Under the pieces are notes generated by a model that was given only the letters and a program-made list of their open reading frames with translations, did not search any database and was not told where the DNA came from. Made by a program: the position numbers and the translations under genes. Shown here one piece after another: positions 12,201-24,442 of a stretch of DNA of 64,000 bases. Position 1 is the stretch's first letter. Every line of letters begins with the position of its first letter. The DNA is taken from contig NC_061458.1 of NCBI RefSeq assembly GCF_022581195.2, positions 5,518,001-5,582,000 of the forward strand, in the 5' to 3' direction. The stretch comes from Helicoverpa zea. Lineage: Eukaryota > Arthropoda > Insecta > Lepidoptera > Noctuidae.

Positions 12201-15200
12201 ATGATACATTTTTTCAGGGGCCCTAAAAATTAATAAATAAAAGCTAACATTCATAATTTGGTACCTGAGGAACTAAAAAAAAACTTGATATTATTAAGGT
12301 TACGACATTCAATGACGCAGTTATGCAGTAAATCTTTTTTTCCATCATTATTAATATAGTGGTACAAGAACTGAGCAGAAATTAATAACCACACATATTT
12401 TATATAGTATAGTGTAGCTAAACTAAAAAATACCTGCAATTTTAATTGTTTAATATCAATAACAATAGTTTCTAAGCAAATCCCGGAGAAATCTACACAA
12501 CATTTTTTAGGAGACAAACAAAATATTGTTAATGATGATTGTGGGAAAAGAATTTCACACGGTAAAAATATTTCGATAAGATAAAGCGGAAACGATTACT
12601 TTAGAGGTATGAAATAACTTTTAAAGAAATTTTATGTGCCGCGAAGTCTTACACAAAAAAGACAATACAACCGAATTCTAATGACAAAACAACATTGAGT
12701 AATTAACGAATTGATTGCTGACTAGAAAGTTTAGTTAGAGATTGCGTAATTGATCCTTTGAATTTAAATAAACACATAGGCTTTGAGGGCCATGCAATGT
12801 CGCAAAACCTTTAACTAACGGATTGAATTTAAGATCGTAAGTATCTAAAACATTAATTTTCGACACAGCTTTATTTTTTTGATTTCTACACTTTTCCTAT
12901 CAATTATAAATCCATGACAATATTTAACACTAAAATTGCTGAATAAATATGGTTTATTTCATAACATGCCAAGGTTAGACCATGTTTAAATGATTTCAAC
13001 GAATATATTAGTTACCTACTATTTCTAAATGTGTATGATTCTTGCAGATATAGGTAAGTATGTCTAATTTAATTTTCATAAAGTTTCTCAACGCCATGAT
13101 AATAGTTCACACTTAAATTAAAGAAATCCCACATTACTGTTTTAAATGCATCGTTAACTGTTATCGCATTATCAGCATTTAATTAGACCGCAACGTAAAG
13201 ACAATGCGTAACTAACACGTACAATGTACACGTACTAATAAAATATTGCACATCATCACATCACAGCCACCACGGGACAATAAGAAGTTTGTAAACAATT
13301 CTAGGACGCAAAACAATGCTCATTCATAACTAGGTCTTAACTAATGAGGTGTCGCAAGCAAATATCTATTGAAGCTACAGATTGTACTACATAGTTTTTG
13401 AAATAACCCTATTGAAATTCTCACGGTGTTACAATGCAGCAACAGAAATATTTTACGCGAATTGTGCACGTGTAAGGAATGCTGTTCATTGATGAGAAGA
13501 TTACGCAGCAAGTTGTACGCGATGAGTGACCCGCCGTGCCGTATTCGGCAAAGGAGCTTTCGTTTTGCTGTGCTACCAGTAGTCATCTTTCGACGCGTGT
13601 TATTACGAAAAATGAATTATGTAATTGAGAGGCAGTGATGAAATCATGTACTGTACAGATTTTGCGTTGCGATTTTTTCAATAAACTTCTAACTAGATTG
13701 GTTATAGAATAATAGCCGGCAGCTATTTTCATATGGATTATTTAGGAAAAGATTCGATAAACCTCTGAACCTATTCTTTGCAAACATTCATCTATTTTAC
13801 CGAGCATGTTTTTTCAGACGGTAGTAGGTATATACTTGGCGATTAAATACTAGTCAAACTGATTGCCTTTTTTTGTATTTCTTTGAAAGTTGCTACTTTA
13901 GGCGAAAGCACATTGAGAATAAGTATTAACAGTTTTTTGAAAGTCGAACGTTGATCCAATCTTGTTCAACTAACGTATTGCGATTTTTCTTACCTGGACA
14001 ATTATTTTATAAGCGTTAATTTACATACCTACTTACATAAAACTACTAAATTAAGATGTGTATGTTTGAACACTGAGAATTCCTTGCAAATACATTAATT
14101 GCGCTTAGAAGGAAACTCGCACAAAAACGTTCTGTGCAAAGAAAGGCGGCATACACTCATTATACGCTGGCTTCCCAGATATTTCAATCAGACGCTGAGA
14201 GGATTGCATGCTTGTTTCCGTATAATGCAACTCAAGTAACTAGACCCTAATACTGGGTAATTTCACCTATTGAGATGCCTAAAGCATCAACAAACATTCG
14301 TTTTTCGACTACAAAGGTTTTGATTCAAGATGGGTAGCTAAAGATGTAGATCCTAACTCAAAATTAATTTATTTTTAACCTAACGAAAGCTTTTTGGCGA
14401 GCTCGAGCTACAAATCAATGAATTGGCACTTATTGAACACGGGTATTCAAATAGCCATTTCCATTGCAATAGCGATAATTTCCTTTGCAACTGCAAAGCG
14501 CGAAGTATGAACACAACAACACAAGAGGTAATTTGCGCAAATTCTGCGCGCTGTGATGACGTAAACTTTCTCTGGCGTTTAATGGCGTTAGTCCGACAAT
14601 GCGGGTGTTCTTAAAAAAAGGATATTGAACATAATTATATCCATATGTTTTTTTATATTCCTATAATGTTTGACTGATGCCTCTTACCAGTCGTCTACAC
14701 TTAAGTTTGAATTTCGATCTTTACCTATGTAATGTACCTAATTCAAATCTCCGATAGAGAAATGTTTTCAATACAAGTCGTTCAGAGAAGGAATTGCAAG
14801 AGTACCTCTATATTTTCATTAATTTGGAACACCGTCATCATTAACATCACTGTTTTATATTGAAATATTGATACTTGAATATTCAAAAATAATTAATATG
14901 GATTTCCCATATATCCCACGTATTAAATCTATAATTAAATGTAAGTTATGCAACGAATCCCTCTAATCGTGCAGCTGTTGCTGCTGTTTCATCTTGTTAT
15001 TGATTAATTAACACATCAAGATTGAATAAATTAATTTAGACCTACTTTGCAGTTCACGGACTTCACAAATTATACACATTCGTAACATCCCAGATTGCGT
15101 GTTACACATCTCAATATCCGCATAATGACAGGCTTGTGAACTACCTTATTCACCCAGTTACACTTTTATGTATAGCAATTTTGTACACTTTATTGGATTA

Positions 15201-18200
15201 ACTTCCTTATATTGCATTACGGATATGTTCTGTTTGTTACAGCTTGCTTGTTCACAATAATACATCCCAAAGTACACAATAGATAACATAATAATACGCA
15301 GATTATTAAATTTCAAATTACCTTCTATCTAGTTCAACTAAAGGTCAGTCATACCCAGATTGAATGAACACGGTGAAAATAAAAGATTCTCGGCTCGTTA
15401 AAATTCAACGAATCTTACGGAAAGTGTAATACAAGCACTAAACAAAACATTTTTTGTCATAAAATATGCTTGAAAGGATTGGTATCAATTACAAAAATGA
15501 TAATAACAGCATAATTGCTCCGTCGGGTAACACTTGTTTAGCGTGGAGAATCGACATGTGTTGATGTTCCCAGCTTTTATTTCCCACCGATTATACAAAC
15601 CACTGATTTCGTGTTCGTTCTTCCACATTTGGAAATCACACAAGTTATCTGAAGGTGCATTGAGTGCATGCATCGCGAGTCACGGAGCGCGAGCTCTGTA
15701 GACTCACGAACTGAGGCAAAACGTAGCCTGCATTCATACCTCGTCAAGAAAACAAAAGATGCCGCCCAACTGCCTGAACGTGAGCTACGATACAAACAAG
15801 GCAAACTTTCTTTCAAACATACGGTAGTAATTTTACAGCGACAATGTGTCTTTGTAGCTAAAGATAATAGTCATAATGAACTATAAGACATGCGTGCGTT
15901 TTAACAAAAATATTTACAGTATTTTCTATGTCCCATACGATTTCTATAATAAATTTCGCAAAACATTTTGTAAACGCACATAACGCACGTTGCCCGAGGC
16001 AAAAGCATCTGTTAATTATTATTTATGCAAATTAACGATGGGTTACGGGGCGAAGTGAAACCTGTCGTAGTATGCTACCAGCATATATTGTTGTGTGAAT
16101 GAGTACACGTATCTCAAATCTCTAACGTTCAGTCATTTAATTTTTTTACATAAGTATAAGGCTGGACAGTAACCTATCAAGTTGATAAGTCGATGTTTTT
16201 ATCAATTTACATTATTGTAACATTATGACACACAAAGAAGGTGAAATTATTCCAACAATGTAGGGAAACGTACACCAAATGTAGTATGGGTAACAATGTG
16301 AATAGCCTATTTTGTGGTTCACCACAAGCACTAAGGTATTTTGTAATCGCAGAACTACTTACTTATTCGCTATGTTTCTCAACATATGATTAAAGTAACA
16401 TATACTTCAGTACGTATATAATAAGCTAAGCTATCGTAAAATATTTTGTAACTTCATTAATCTAAAATAAAAACTAACACCTTAAGTTATGCAATGTGGA
16501 AAGAGATTTACCGAAAACCTATTTGTACAGAACTATAAAGAAACTTATCGTCAGAATGTAAAGATATATTGTGCGTTGTACCTAATTTTAGCCCATAGAA
16601 ATGTTATTACCAAACCGCGTGCACTATGGAACATTTTATTTTATGACAAGCCATAAAGCTTCGAAAGCATGAGTGAATTAGAAAATGTTCCGCGTGCTGT
16701 GCAAAGCAATAAATGCCCGTATATCAATGCTAGTTTGCAAAATAAAATATTGTAAAAAGATTAATCGATGAGTCCTAATGTGAAATCCCACTAAACATTT
16801 TTTCAGTTGTGCCGACGACACATTGCAGAAAATAATATTAATTTGTTTTAAACTAGAAAGCCTTTCCCTAGTAATAAGATCATACATATTTATTTAAAAT
16901 AGAAACTTTCTTTACAAAAGACAAGGCTACCTCGGATTATAAATTAATATACATAATAGCAATAACAATGCAAAAGACAGGTAGTAATTTCTGGAATTAG
17001 TTAATATGGAATTGTTTGAGAACAATACATGTGTAGAGTTGCGCAATGATAAATCAAACTCGTACCGTTACAGCAATAAAGAATAATTGTTCTTGTTTCG
17101 GAAATAATAGCATCAGAGGCGGGTGTCACGCAGTGCTAGCGGCGGTCACTGCTCTTATGATAATTATCACAGGCGCTTGCGCTTGGGCCTTCGACCATGT
17201 TATTTGCTTGCACAATGCCGACGCCTACAGAATAATTGGTTTAAGCCGCAGGTCGTTTCCTTGTTATAGATATCTGTAATATACGAACATGATATGGCCA
17301 ATATTTGTATTACTTATATATTGGAACGTTATTTTTAGGAAATGCAGCGTCATCGCATTTAAGGATTAGAGTTATTATATGTTTCGAGCGTGTCTTTGTG
17401 AGGTCTGGCTTCGGTCTGCGATAAGTATAAATGCTAGGTGATTTAAAAACATTTCCGGTAAAATAACAGCCTGGATTGCATTTAATTAGAAATAAATAAT
17501 ACAAATAACAATTAAATTGGTACCTACACCCACTTTCCCAGAACACCCGGTGTGTTCTGAAATTTCATGGCTCCTGAAGTCTGGTACATACATGTATACC
17601 TATTACACAAGTATATGCTAGCAATTTGATAAGTTTTATATTGGAATCAGGTCAAGTTATGAAATAATTTTAAATCGTCAATTGATGAATTTAAAAAAAG
17701 GTGTTAGTTACAGTAGCCACCGCAACAACCTCAATAACTAAATGATCTTTTAAAGCCTTAATGAAGACATTACACGTCGCATCGCACATTCAAATGGACA
17801 TTACAAAGCCATGTAACTAATGATTAGTGTCAATTTATACATTGTGAGAAGAAATCCAGTCCGATCCATTCAACGGCTTAAGAGGTCGCGCATTCAAAGG
17901 CGTCGTCGATGTGATGAACACGTTGTCAATAGATAATAATCGATACGTGCACGACGAATGCTAAATCCTTTCAAGTTACAAAGTAATTTTTGCCAGCCAT
18001 AGAAAGCGAATTTCATATTTGTTGACAATGGTGCCTTACATAATTATGTGTCATTGTGCTTCAGCAGTGCCGTTGAGTTGGCCCACAGGCGTAATAAAAT
18101 AACACCTATTTCTGGAAGTTAGAACCGGCTTCGGTGTGTCAGTTCCCACACTAACTTAAGTGCACTATGTAGGAGGAACGCGACAAAAACAAACGACAAT

Positions 18201-18605
18201 CTGGGACCGGTCACTCACACGAGCTACGGATAACTGCTTAGATTGAGCACTTATTTATTTACTTTTCACGGAATGTCAGTGACCGCTGCGTATCATCGTC
18301 TCATCAACGGTTTATATAGTCAAGTAAATAATTACACTATCTGAGCCATTTAAAGTAGTGAATTGCAAGCGATAGTGTTTAATTTACTTAACATATAAAT
18401 AAAATAAGAAACAAGTGGAAAGCATGCCCAAACCTTGCACTTAGGTACAGCTTAGATATTCATCGGTAGCGTTTGCGAGTGAGGGTGCAATGGCGGGTCA
18501 AGCACACGATTTCAACTCGACTGGGAGGTTTCTCCGATACAGCTCCTCGCACTCAGTTACTTTCTTATATAATGTGGGTACACATTGGCTTGAAAATATT
18601 ATTAC
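9291..18605. other. Long non-coding stretch, probably intron 1 of the Gln-rich protein gene
   Basis: More than 9 kb of AT-rich DNA with no recognised exon. Short open frames occur on both strands (for example 13426-13638 and 17046-17279 plus), but most start with non-ATG codons or have poor composition and none is flanked by convincing splice sites. A 39-codon ATG frame at 10600-10719 sits in a small GC patch. I assign the stretch to an intron only through the inferred first exon at 5977-5985. Confidence 0.45.
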
Positions 18606-18610
18606 TTATA

Positions 18611-19016
18611 TCGGGTGTTTCGTACCTAATCACATTAAATTCTATCACATATACTTTATGATACTCTATGGCGAATTGTGAAAAAAAAAACCTAATCCAT
18701 TCAGTGGTTTGGCCACAGGAGTCATTTTTAGTTTTCATAATTTACAACATCATGTGTAAAGCAGAGATAAAGTTAGGACTATCGAATGATTTGATCAGTT
18801 GAAAGCTGTCAGTTTTCAAGGGAGAATTTCAGTTGTTTGTAATGACTGACTTTTATATGGTGTTCTAATTTTCGCACATTTTTATTCTATTTACTTTGTT
18901 TGAAAAAATCATTTTTTTATTTCTACGTATTTTTCTTTTTTGTTTGTGTTAATCGACATATATTAACCAGTATATTAACGCATTTCATTTAATGTGATTA
19001 TGAACGACACACCCGA
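18611..19016. mobile_element. ~0.4-kb TIR element (MITE candidate), copy 1 of a dispersed family
   Basis: The ends are inverted repeats of about 30 bases. The left end reads TCGGGTGTTTCGTACC then TAATCACATTAAAT; the right end in reverse reads TCGGGTGTGTCGTTCA then TAATCACATTAAAT. Both are flanked by TATA, so the target duplication is TA or TATA. A second copy of the first ~220 bases lies at 55952-56181 with scattered differences. The element has no transposase frame, so it is non-autonomous. The superfamily is uncertain; a TA-type duplication would suit Tc1/mariner-like elements. Confidence 0.65.
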
Positions 19017-19020
19017 TATA

Positions 19021-22000
19021 ACGCTTAACGTAAATATGGAAAAACGTTGTCAAACACTTCTTATTAGGGATATTATAAGTACCTAAGTAAAAAGAAAGTT
19101 GGCATCCACAAGACCATAAGCTACTTTTTGTACGATACATAAAGTAACTGTTATTGAAAACATCTCAAGCACTCCATCAGTCGTTATTATAGAAATTTCA
19201 TACGTGACTGCAACAAGAGAAATGTATTGACGAAGTTGTTTTGACATAAGTTGTGTTCACGACTTTACGTTCGACCTTTGATACTGAATAACAGGCGCAT
19301 CATTTTATGTTGCTCCGGGCTGTTTTTACCGACAGACGACAGCAAATGTTATGTAATTATTCGCAAAAAGCTTTACTTAAGTAGGTACTGTAAACACATA
19401 ACCATGCTGGCTGATAATAACAAGAAAGCAGCTAGTCATGATGTTACAATTATCACGCAGAATTTATTCAATTAATAACGGTAGTTCCTACAGTGAATTT
19501 TTGATAGGTTTTTTGTATTTACGTTTTGCGGGATTAACTCTTATTTACCATCCCGGAAACGATGCCTATTATACTCAGTGCAAAGTAATCCCTCATAAAA
19601 TTTTATCAATAGACACTTATGAGGGATTCCTATCACAATAATTATCGAATTCACGATGCAATATTTGAAGAAAATGCGCTAAATTGTAACTACGAATCGC
19701 ATATTAACCTGAATTCGATTTCGCAGTCGCGGACATACTTACAGCGCGTGTGAAACGACTCTAATTCTGAATTACTTCCGACGATCCGCATCCGGATTGT
19801 TTGAGAGTAATTAGGAGGATGTTTGTCATAGTTGTACAAACAATTTTACGATGAATACAAAGGAAGTATATTTGAAGTTAATTACGATTTTAGTAGTTCA
19901 GTAGATCTATTATATATTATATATACTTAATATATATGCGCACTGAATTGAGAACAATTTACATGCTCATAATAAGTAAATTATAGAATCGTACCTATTT
20001 ATATTTTAGTAGAGTTTATATTATAACCAATAATTAAATATGCGTGAGAGAAAATCCTGTGTGGTCAGGTCCAAGACTTATGTCACCATGGCTTGTGTTC
20101 GCGTAGGTGTGCCAAAGGTGTACGCTATTGAATTTGACATTCGCCGAGAGAAGTCTCTCCGTGAATTATGCTTGGTGAAAGCGATGATTCGGACGCGACA
20201 TAACTTTTGCAAGTGGCAGCTGGCTTCCATTATTAAAAAATACTAACATGCCAATCAACATGTTAAATGGCAGGTGCCTATAATTAGCAAAATATTTGAT
20301 ACTTAAGAAACGTAAAAAATATGGCATAAAAATCCCCAGTTTAATATTCTGCTGGCCTAACTTAAAAGTCCTAACGTTCACTAGCTCTAGCTACCTACAA
20401 TGCACTAACATCTTGACCTTTGCGGAATGTTCGAACTTTCTATGGGTCATAGATGGCAAGAACTAAAGTATAACAGGCTCGACTCAGGCGGACGGCGGCG
20501 CCAGCATACTAAGTAACAATTAAGTTAATTGTTAGTTTTCTAAATTTTTGTAAGCAGTAATAAAACCGTAACTATTTTATTAGGAATGCATTTTAAAAGA
20601 TAGAAAAATATATAAAAATTGATAAATATGAACGAAAGCTAAATAAATATAGTTTTGTAATTTTTGAAGTAGGTAATTGGCTAGAAAATGATAGAGATCT
20701 TTAGCCTAACTCAGGTAGCTCGTCTAAGATAAAACATGCATTTCGCTGCCAATCTCAATTATGAAACCGTATGCAAAAACCGTAATTTGATTAAATAATA
20801 GCTAGGTAATTTTAGATAAATTATAACGTAACAATTGGATGACTAGCAGTAGTGGTTTTGCAGCTTACTTTGTTAAAAGTAACCTCCGATTGAAGCATTA
20901 AGGTTTTTTTTAAGAAGGCAACTTAACCACTTAGGTACTCTTAAGAATTACAAGTACCTAACTACTATCTAGGTTTGCCCCTGTTAGTCCATTGCACATT
21001 GCCACATTGCCCAGTGCAAAAATTGTCAGTTGTCAGTCTGTTGTAGTGTCTAAGTGCGTATAATCTTAATGTCACACCCTTTCCATGTATGCTAACTTCA
21101 TCACTTTGTGAACAATAGAAATCTTACAATAAGATTAATTATCTGATGATGATAAATGATGTATGTATTTATCTACAAATGTTTGCATATAGGGGTCACG
21201 CACACGCAACTCAATTGCTTTATTGTTTAACTAAGCACGCATAACGTTGTAGTACAACTGACAAAGAATTCAATAGGTTATGAGTTATGCAAAAGTCTTT
21301 TAATTAACGATATTATTTTATTTACCACAACACAGTTAACAAATGTCAAGATTGTCTGCAACATCCTTCTATAGGTTTCAAAGCAGTTTCAGTTAAGTTG
21401 TAGTTAATATTTTAATACTCATTTTGTTAGTCTATTCTTTCAATCGGGAGTTTTAACATCACCGAATTACCAAATTCGATGTAGTGAAAACATCCATTTC
21501 TGTTATGAATACCAATCCATAACTGAAAATCACAACAACGGAATGAAAGGCGACTCCCTAGCAACGTTTGATATATTCTTAGCTCGAAAGAGGCATTGCA
21601 ATCTGATTATCGCATTTTTATTGCTCACTTAATACATGAAACTATACAGAAAGATTATGTACACCCAAATCTTAGATGAGACATTCTTCTTTCCAAATTT
21701 TCGTTCTCTCGGGGTTGCACTCGCGTTCCATGGGAACTACCATCTGTACCGGGATAAAAATACTAAAATAGTCTATGTTAATCAGGAAGAGTGTAGCTTT
21801 TCACAGTGAAACCAATGAAAACAAAAGATACTACTGAACAACTGATAGTATTTACTTTTGGCATCGTTCTACATCAGTAGATAAATTGACGTTGTGTAAT
21901 CGATCCATAAGAAAACTCAGCCATTGTTCCACATTACACAAACACTGTAATCGAACACTCAAGTGTAAAAACACAAGATGATGGAAATGTGGAAGTAGGT

Positions 22001-22214
22001 ATCAATAGCTATCGTAATGACGTATTCAACACGTAGGTTTACCGGAGGCTTTTTAAACGAGATTCACATACGACTCAACATGATTATAACTTTTTCGTCT
22101 GGGTACTACATTGGACAGTATCAGAGTACCTAATATAAACAATTTACTCGAGTTCTGCTTTAAAAAAATTATCAGCATTTCTATCATAAATAATCAAATA
22201 TTTTTTTGTTTCAG
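19021..22214. other. Non-coding stretch before the large exon
   Basis: AT-rich DNA with no recognised exon apart from the acceptor at its right edge (TTTTTTTGTTTCAG, ending 22214). Short open frames such as 20040-20246 show no family resemblance or splice context. Confidence 0.5.
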
Positions 22215-23921
22215 ATGTTGGCGTTGTTATTCTTTTCTCTGCTTGCGTTGAGTTTGGGCGAAGAAACTACCACTGATAGCTATAATGATAAATTTAATAC
22301 CATTGAGCCTAAACCATCCGTTAAACTAGATCCTTATATAAGAAAGGCCTTACTTAAAGCTCTCAGTGAATTGGAGGACTCAACAACAGGATCTGAAGGG
22401 TTAGACGGGACTACTAATTCAGATGTATACACAACTAGCGAGAATATTCCTGAGTCTCAAACGAATAAAGATGAAGTACAGATTCATTCATTCATCGTCA
22501 ATGGACAGTCTGCTTTTTCAAGTAATAGCACAAACACACCTGCAATAGTAGACAGCAATATATCTATTTTGAGCACTACTGCAGGAAATGTTGAAAGCCA
22601 AGTAACAGCCACTTTACCCACAGCAGCTACATTTCCTGAAATATTTCAAACAAGAGCAAGCGAGAACAATCTGCTGCAGACAAGAAGCATTGCTAGTACT
22701 TCTAAATCGAACACAGAAAACGATGCCAGTGTTAAAAAACCCACGTTTAAACCTATAATTTCTACAACTACTACAACAACTACTACTACTACAACCACAA
22801 CTACTCCGAAGCCGACCCACAATGACGACGGAGAAAACATTGAAGAAGTTGATAAACGTGATGTACAAGTATATCAAGCTCCTTTGGTTGCAGCGTTTAC
22901 TGTTCACCAAGATCCACAAGGCCTGCCGAAAAAAGTTATACCACTTTACCAGCAAACCAATAACCAAAACTTTATGAGCTCGTTGCCTTCGACAAATTTG
23001 GCCTCTGGAGTTCTGCAATCCCAAACATTAGGCCAAATAATTCCCGGTGTTAATTTAAACCAGATACCCCCTTCTGACTACATAAGCCAACAATTAATAC
23101 TACAAAGACAACTTGAAGAAAAACAAAGAATTCTCGAGGATCAACTTCGTCTATTGCAACAGCAGCAAAGGCAACAAGAAGAATTGCTGAGGAAGCAGCA
23201 ATATCTTTTGCAACAAAAAGAAGCCCAAAGACAACAACTTATTTCCAATACTCAAAAGTTTCAAGCTCAGAGTTCTGTAAATAATTTTCAAATACAGAAA
23301 AATATTCCTCAGAACCAGTTCTTAAATCAGAATGTACCGGTCAGACCGAACAACGGTCAGGTATCAATTCAACAGAGTGTACCTTTAGAATCGAGCAGTA
23401 CAGTAACTAATCAACAATTACCGAATCGTGAGGCAGTTGATTTTCTTATTCATTTACATAGTCAGCAGCCGGATCAATTTCCGTTACAAGAAAACCACCT
23501 TCCTCAAGGAATTAGTAATTTCCTGCACCCGAACTCCGGTCAGAACTTCCACCAAGGAGTTAATTATAATCAAGTAAGAGCAGTCAGCGATCAATTTGGT
23601 CAACCGAAACAAAGTCATCGTGTATTCCGTCAAGATAGTGGAGTTGGTAACTTTGGGATAAACCATCAGAATTTTAATGCATTCAACACTTTCAATCCAA
23701 TCCATACAAACCGTTTCTTTCCGATAAATGCACAGAACCAGTATAATGTTGACGCAGAATTAAAACAATTATTAGTACAAAATGGCCTAAATGGTAGGAA
23801 TCAAGAAGATTTAAATATTGTATCGAAAGTTTTATCTCTTAACCATGGAGTAACGTTAAACAATAACATTTCTAACAGGTTACCTTTCGACAGTAGAAGA
23901 CATGTGAGGCCACTTATATAA
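22215..23921 (+). CDS. Secreted Gln/Asn/Thr-rich protein, main exon
   Basis: This exon encodes about 568 residues after a strong acceptor ending at 22214. Numbering with the inferred MRP start gives a 571-residue protein. Residues 1-18 form a hydrophobic secretory signal followed by EETTTD. Residues ~40-57 are a short charged helix-like segment (DPYIRKALLKALSELE). A Ser/Thr-rich linker carries a run of 14 Thr (187-200) followed by PKPT. A Lys-Arg pair (217-218) precedes the orderly segment VQVYQAPLVAAF and is a possible prohormone-convertase site. Residues ~294-356 are a Gln-rich coiled coil. A long Gln/Asn-rich tail follows, with AVDFLIHLHSQQ near 400 and AELKQLLVQNG near 520, ending RPLI. 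I do not recognise a named family; an extracellular or matrix-associated protein is likely. The frame itself is secure, but no function can be assigned. Confidence 0.85.
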   Translation: MLALLFFSLLALSLGEETTTDSYNDKFNTIEPKPSVKLDPYIRKALLKALSELEDSTTGSEGLDGTTNSDVYTTSENIPESQTNKDEVQIHSFIVNGQSAFSSNSTNTPAIVDSNISILSTTAGNVESQVTATLPTAATFPEIFQTRASENNLLQTRSIASTSKSNTENDASVKKPTFKPIISTTTTTTTTTTTTTTPKPTHNDDGENIEEVDKRDVQVYQAPLVAAFTVHQDPQGLPKKVIPLYQQTNNQNFMSSLPSTNLASGVLQSQTLGQIIPGVNLNQIPPSDYISQQLILQRQLEEKQRILEDQLRLLQQQQRQQEELLRKQQYLLQQKEAQRQQLISNTQKFQAQSSVNNFQIQKNIPQNQFLNQNVPVRPNNGQVSIQQSVPLESSSTVTNQQLPNREAVDFLIHLHSQQPDQFPLQENHLPQGISNFLHPNSGQNFHQGVNYNQVRAVSDQFGQPKQSHRVFRQDSGVGNFGINHQNFNAFNTFNPIHTNRFFPINAQNQYNVDAELKQLLVQNGLNGRNQEDLNIVSKVLSLNHGVTLNNNISNRLPFDSRRHVRPLI

Positions 23922-24442
23922 GTAATTTAAGTTGTTATAAATAATAATGATTAGTGCAAAGTACTTATTCATTTGTTCAAATGAAGAGCTATTAATTGTA
24001 TTGTTACTGTTAAGCCAACAAGGTATTTTTATGTAAGTATTACCAAATGGGTCCTTTTGACGATTCAATTACACTTCTTTAAAACCTGCAAAATTGACAA
24101 ATAGAAATTAACCTGCCTAACCAAAGAAACGCTGAAATACAATTTATGTATTTTTTAAATTCACACATCATTAAATCTGTTTCCACAAATGTTTTATATT
24201 ATGTTAGTTTTAGAACCTTATTATTTATTTTACTGTAATATTGACGAACTGCCATAAGTAGTATAATTAAGAGAGTGATGACAATATTTACTTTTGCAGC
24301 TTGCGCGTGAAATAAACTTAGTAATTAATTGGCTGTAGGTACAGGCCACCCCCATGTATGTACTTATTCAAATGAATTGTTTTTTTTTTAATATATAAAT
24401 GTGCGTTAATGAATTTTGAATTGAATGAAAAAAAGAAATAAA
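23922..24442 (+). terminator. 3' UTR and candidate poly(A) signals of the Gln-rich protein gene
   Basis: AT-rich sequence after the TAA stop. The first AATAAA on this strand is at 24311-24316, inside GTGAAATAAACTTAG, and a second is at 24437-24442. Either could end the transcript; the hexamer alone cannot decide. Confidence 0.45.

Noticed and set aside
13046..13051. Six-base segment between a good acceptor (TTCTTGCAG) and donor (GTAAGT)
   Set aside because: A microexon this small cannot be supported without transcripts, and its sequence ATATAG has no phase evidence.
17046..17279. 77-codon plus frame with a hydrophobic stretch (AVLAAVTALMIIITG)
   Set aside because: No start context, splice sites or family resemblance beyond one hydrophobic run.
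22614..23024. 136-codon minus-strand frame with Cys- and Val-rich runs
   Set aside because: Antisense shadow of the Gln-rich protein exon; the Val and Cys runs are the reverse of the Thr/Gln codon runs.
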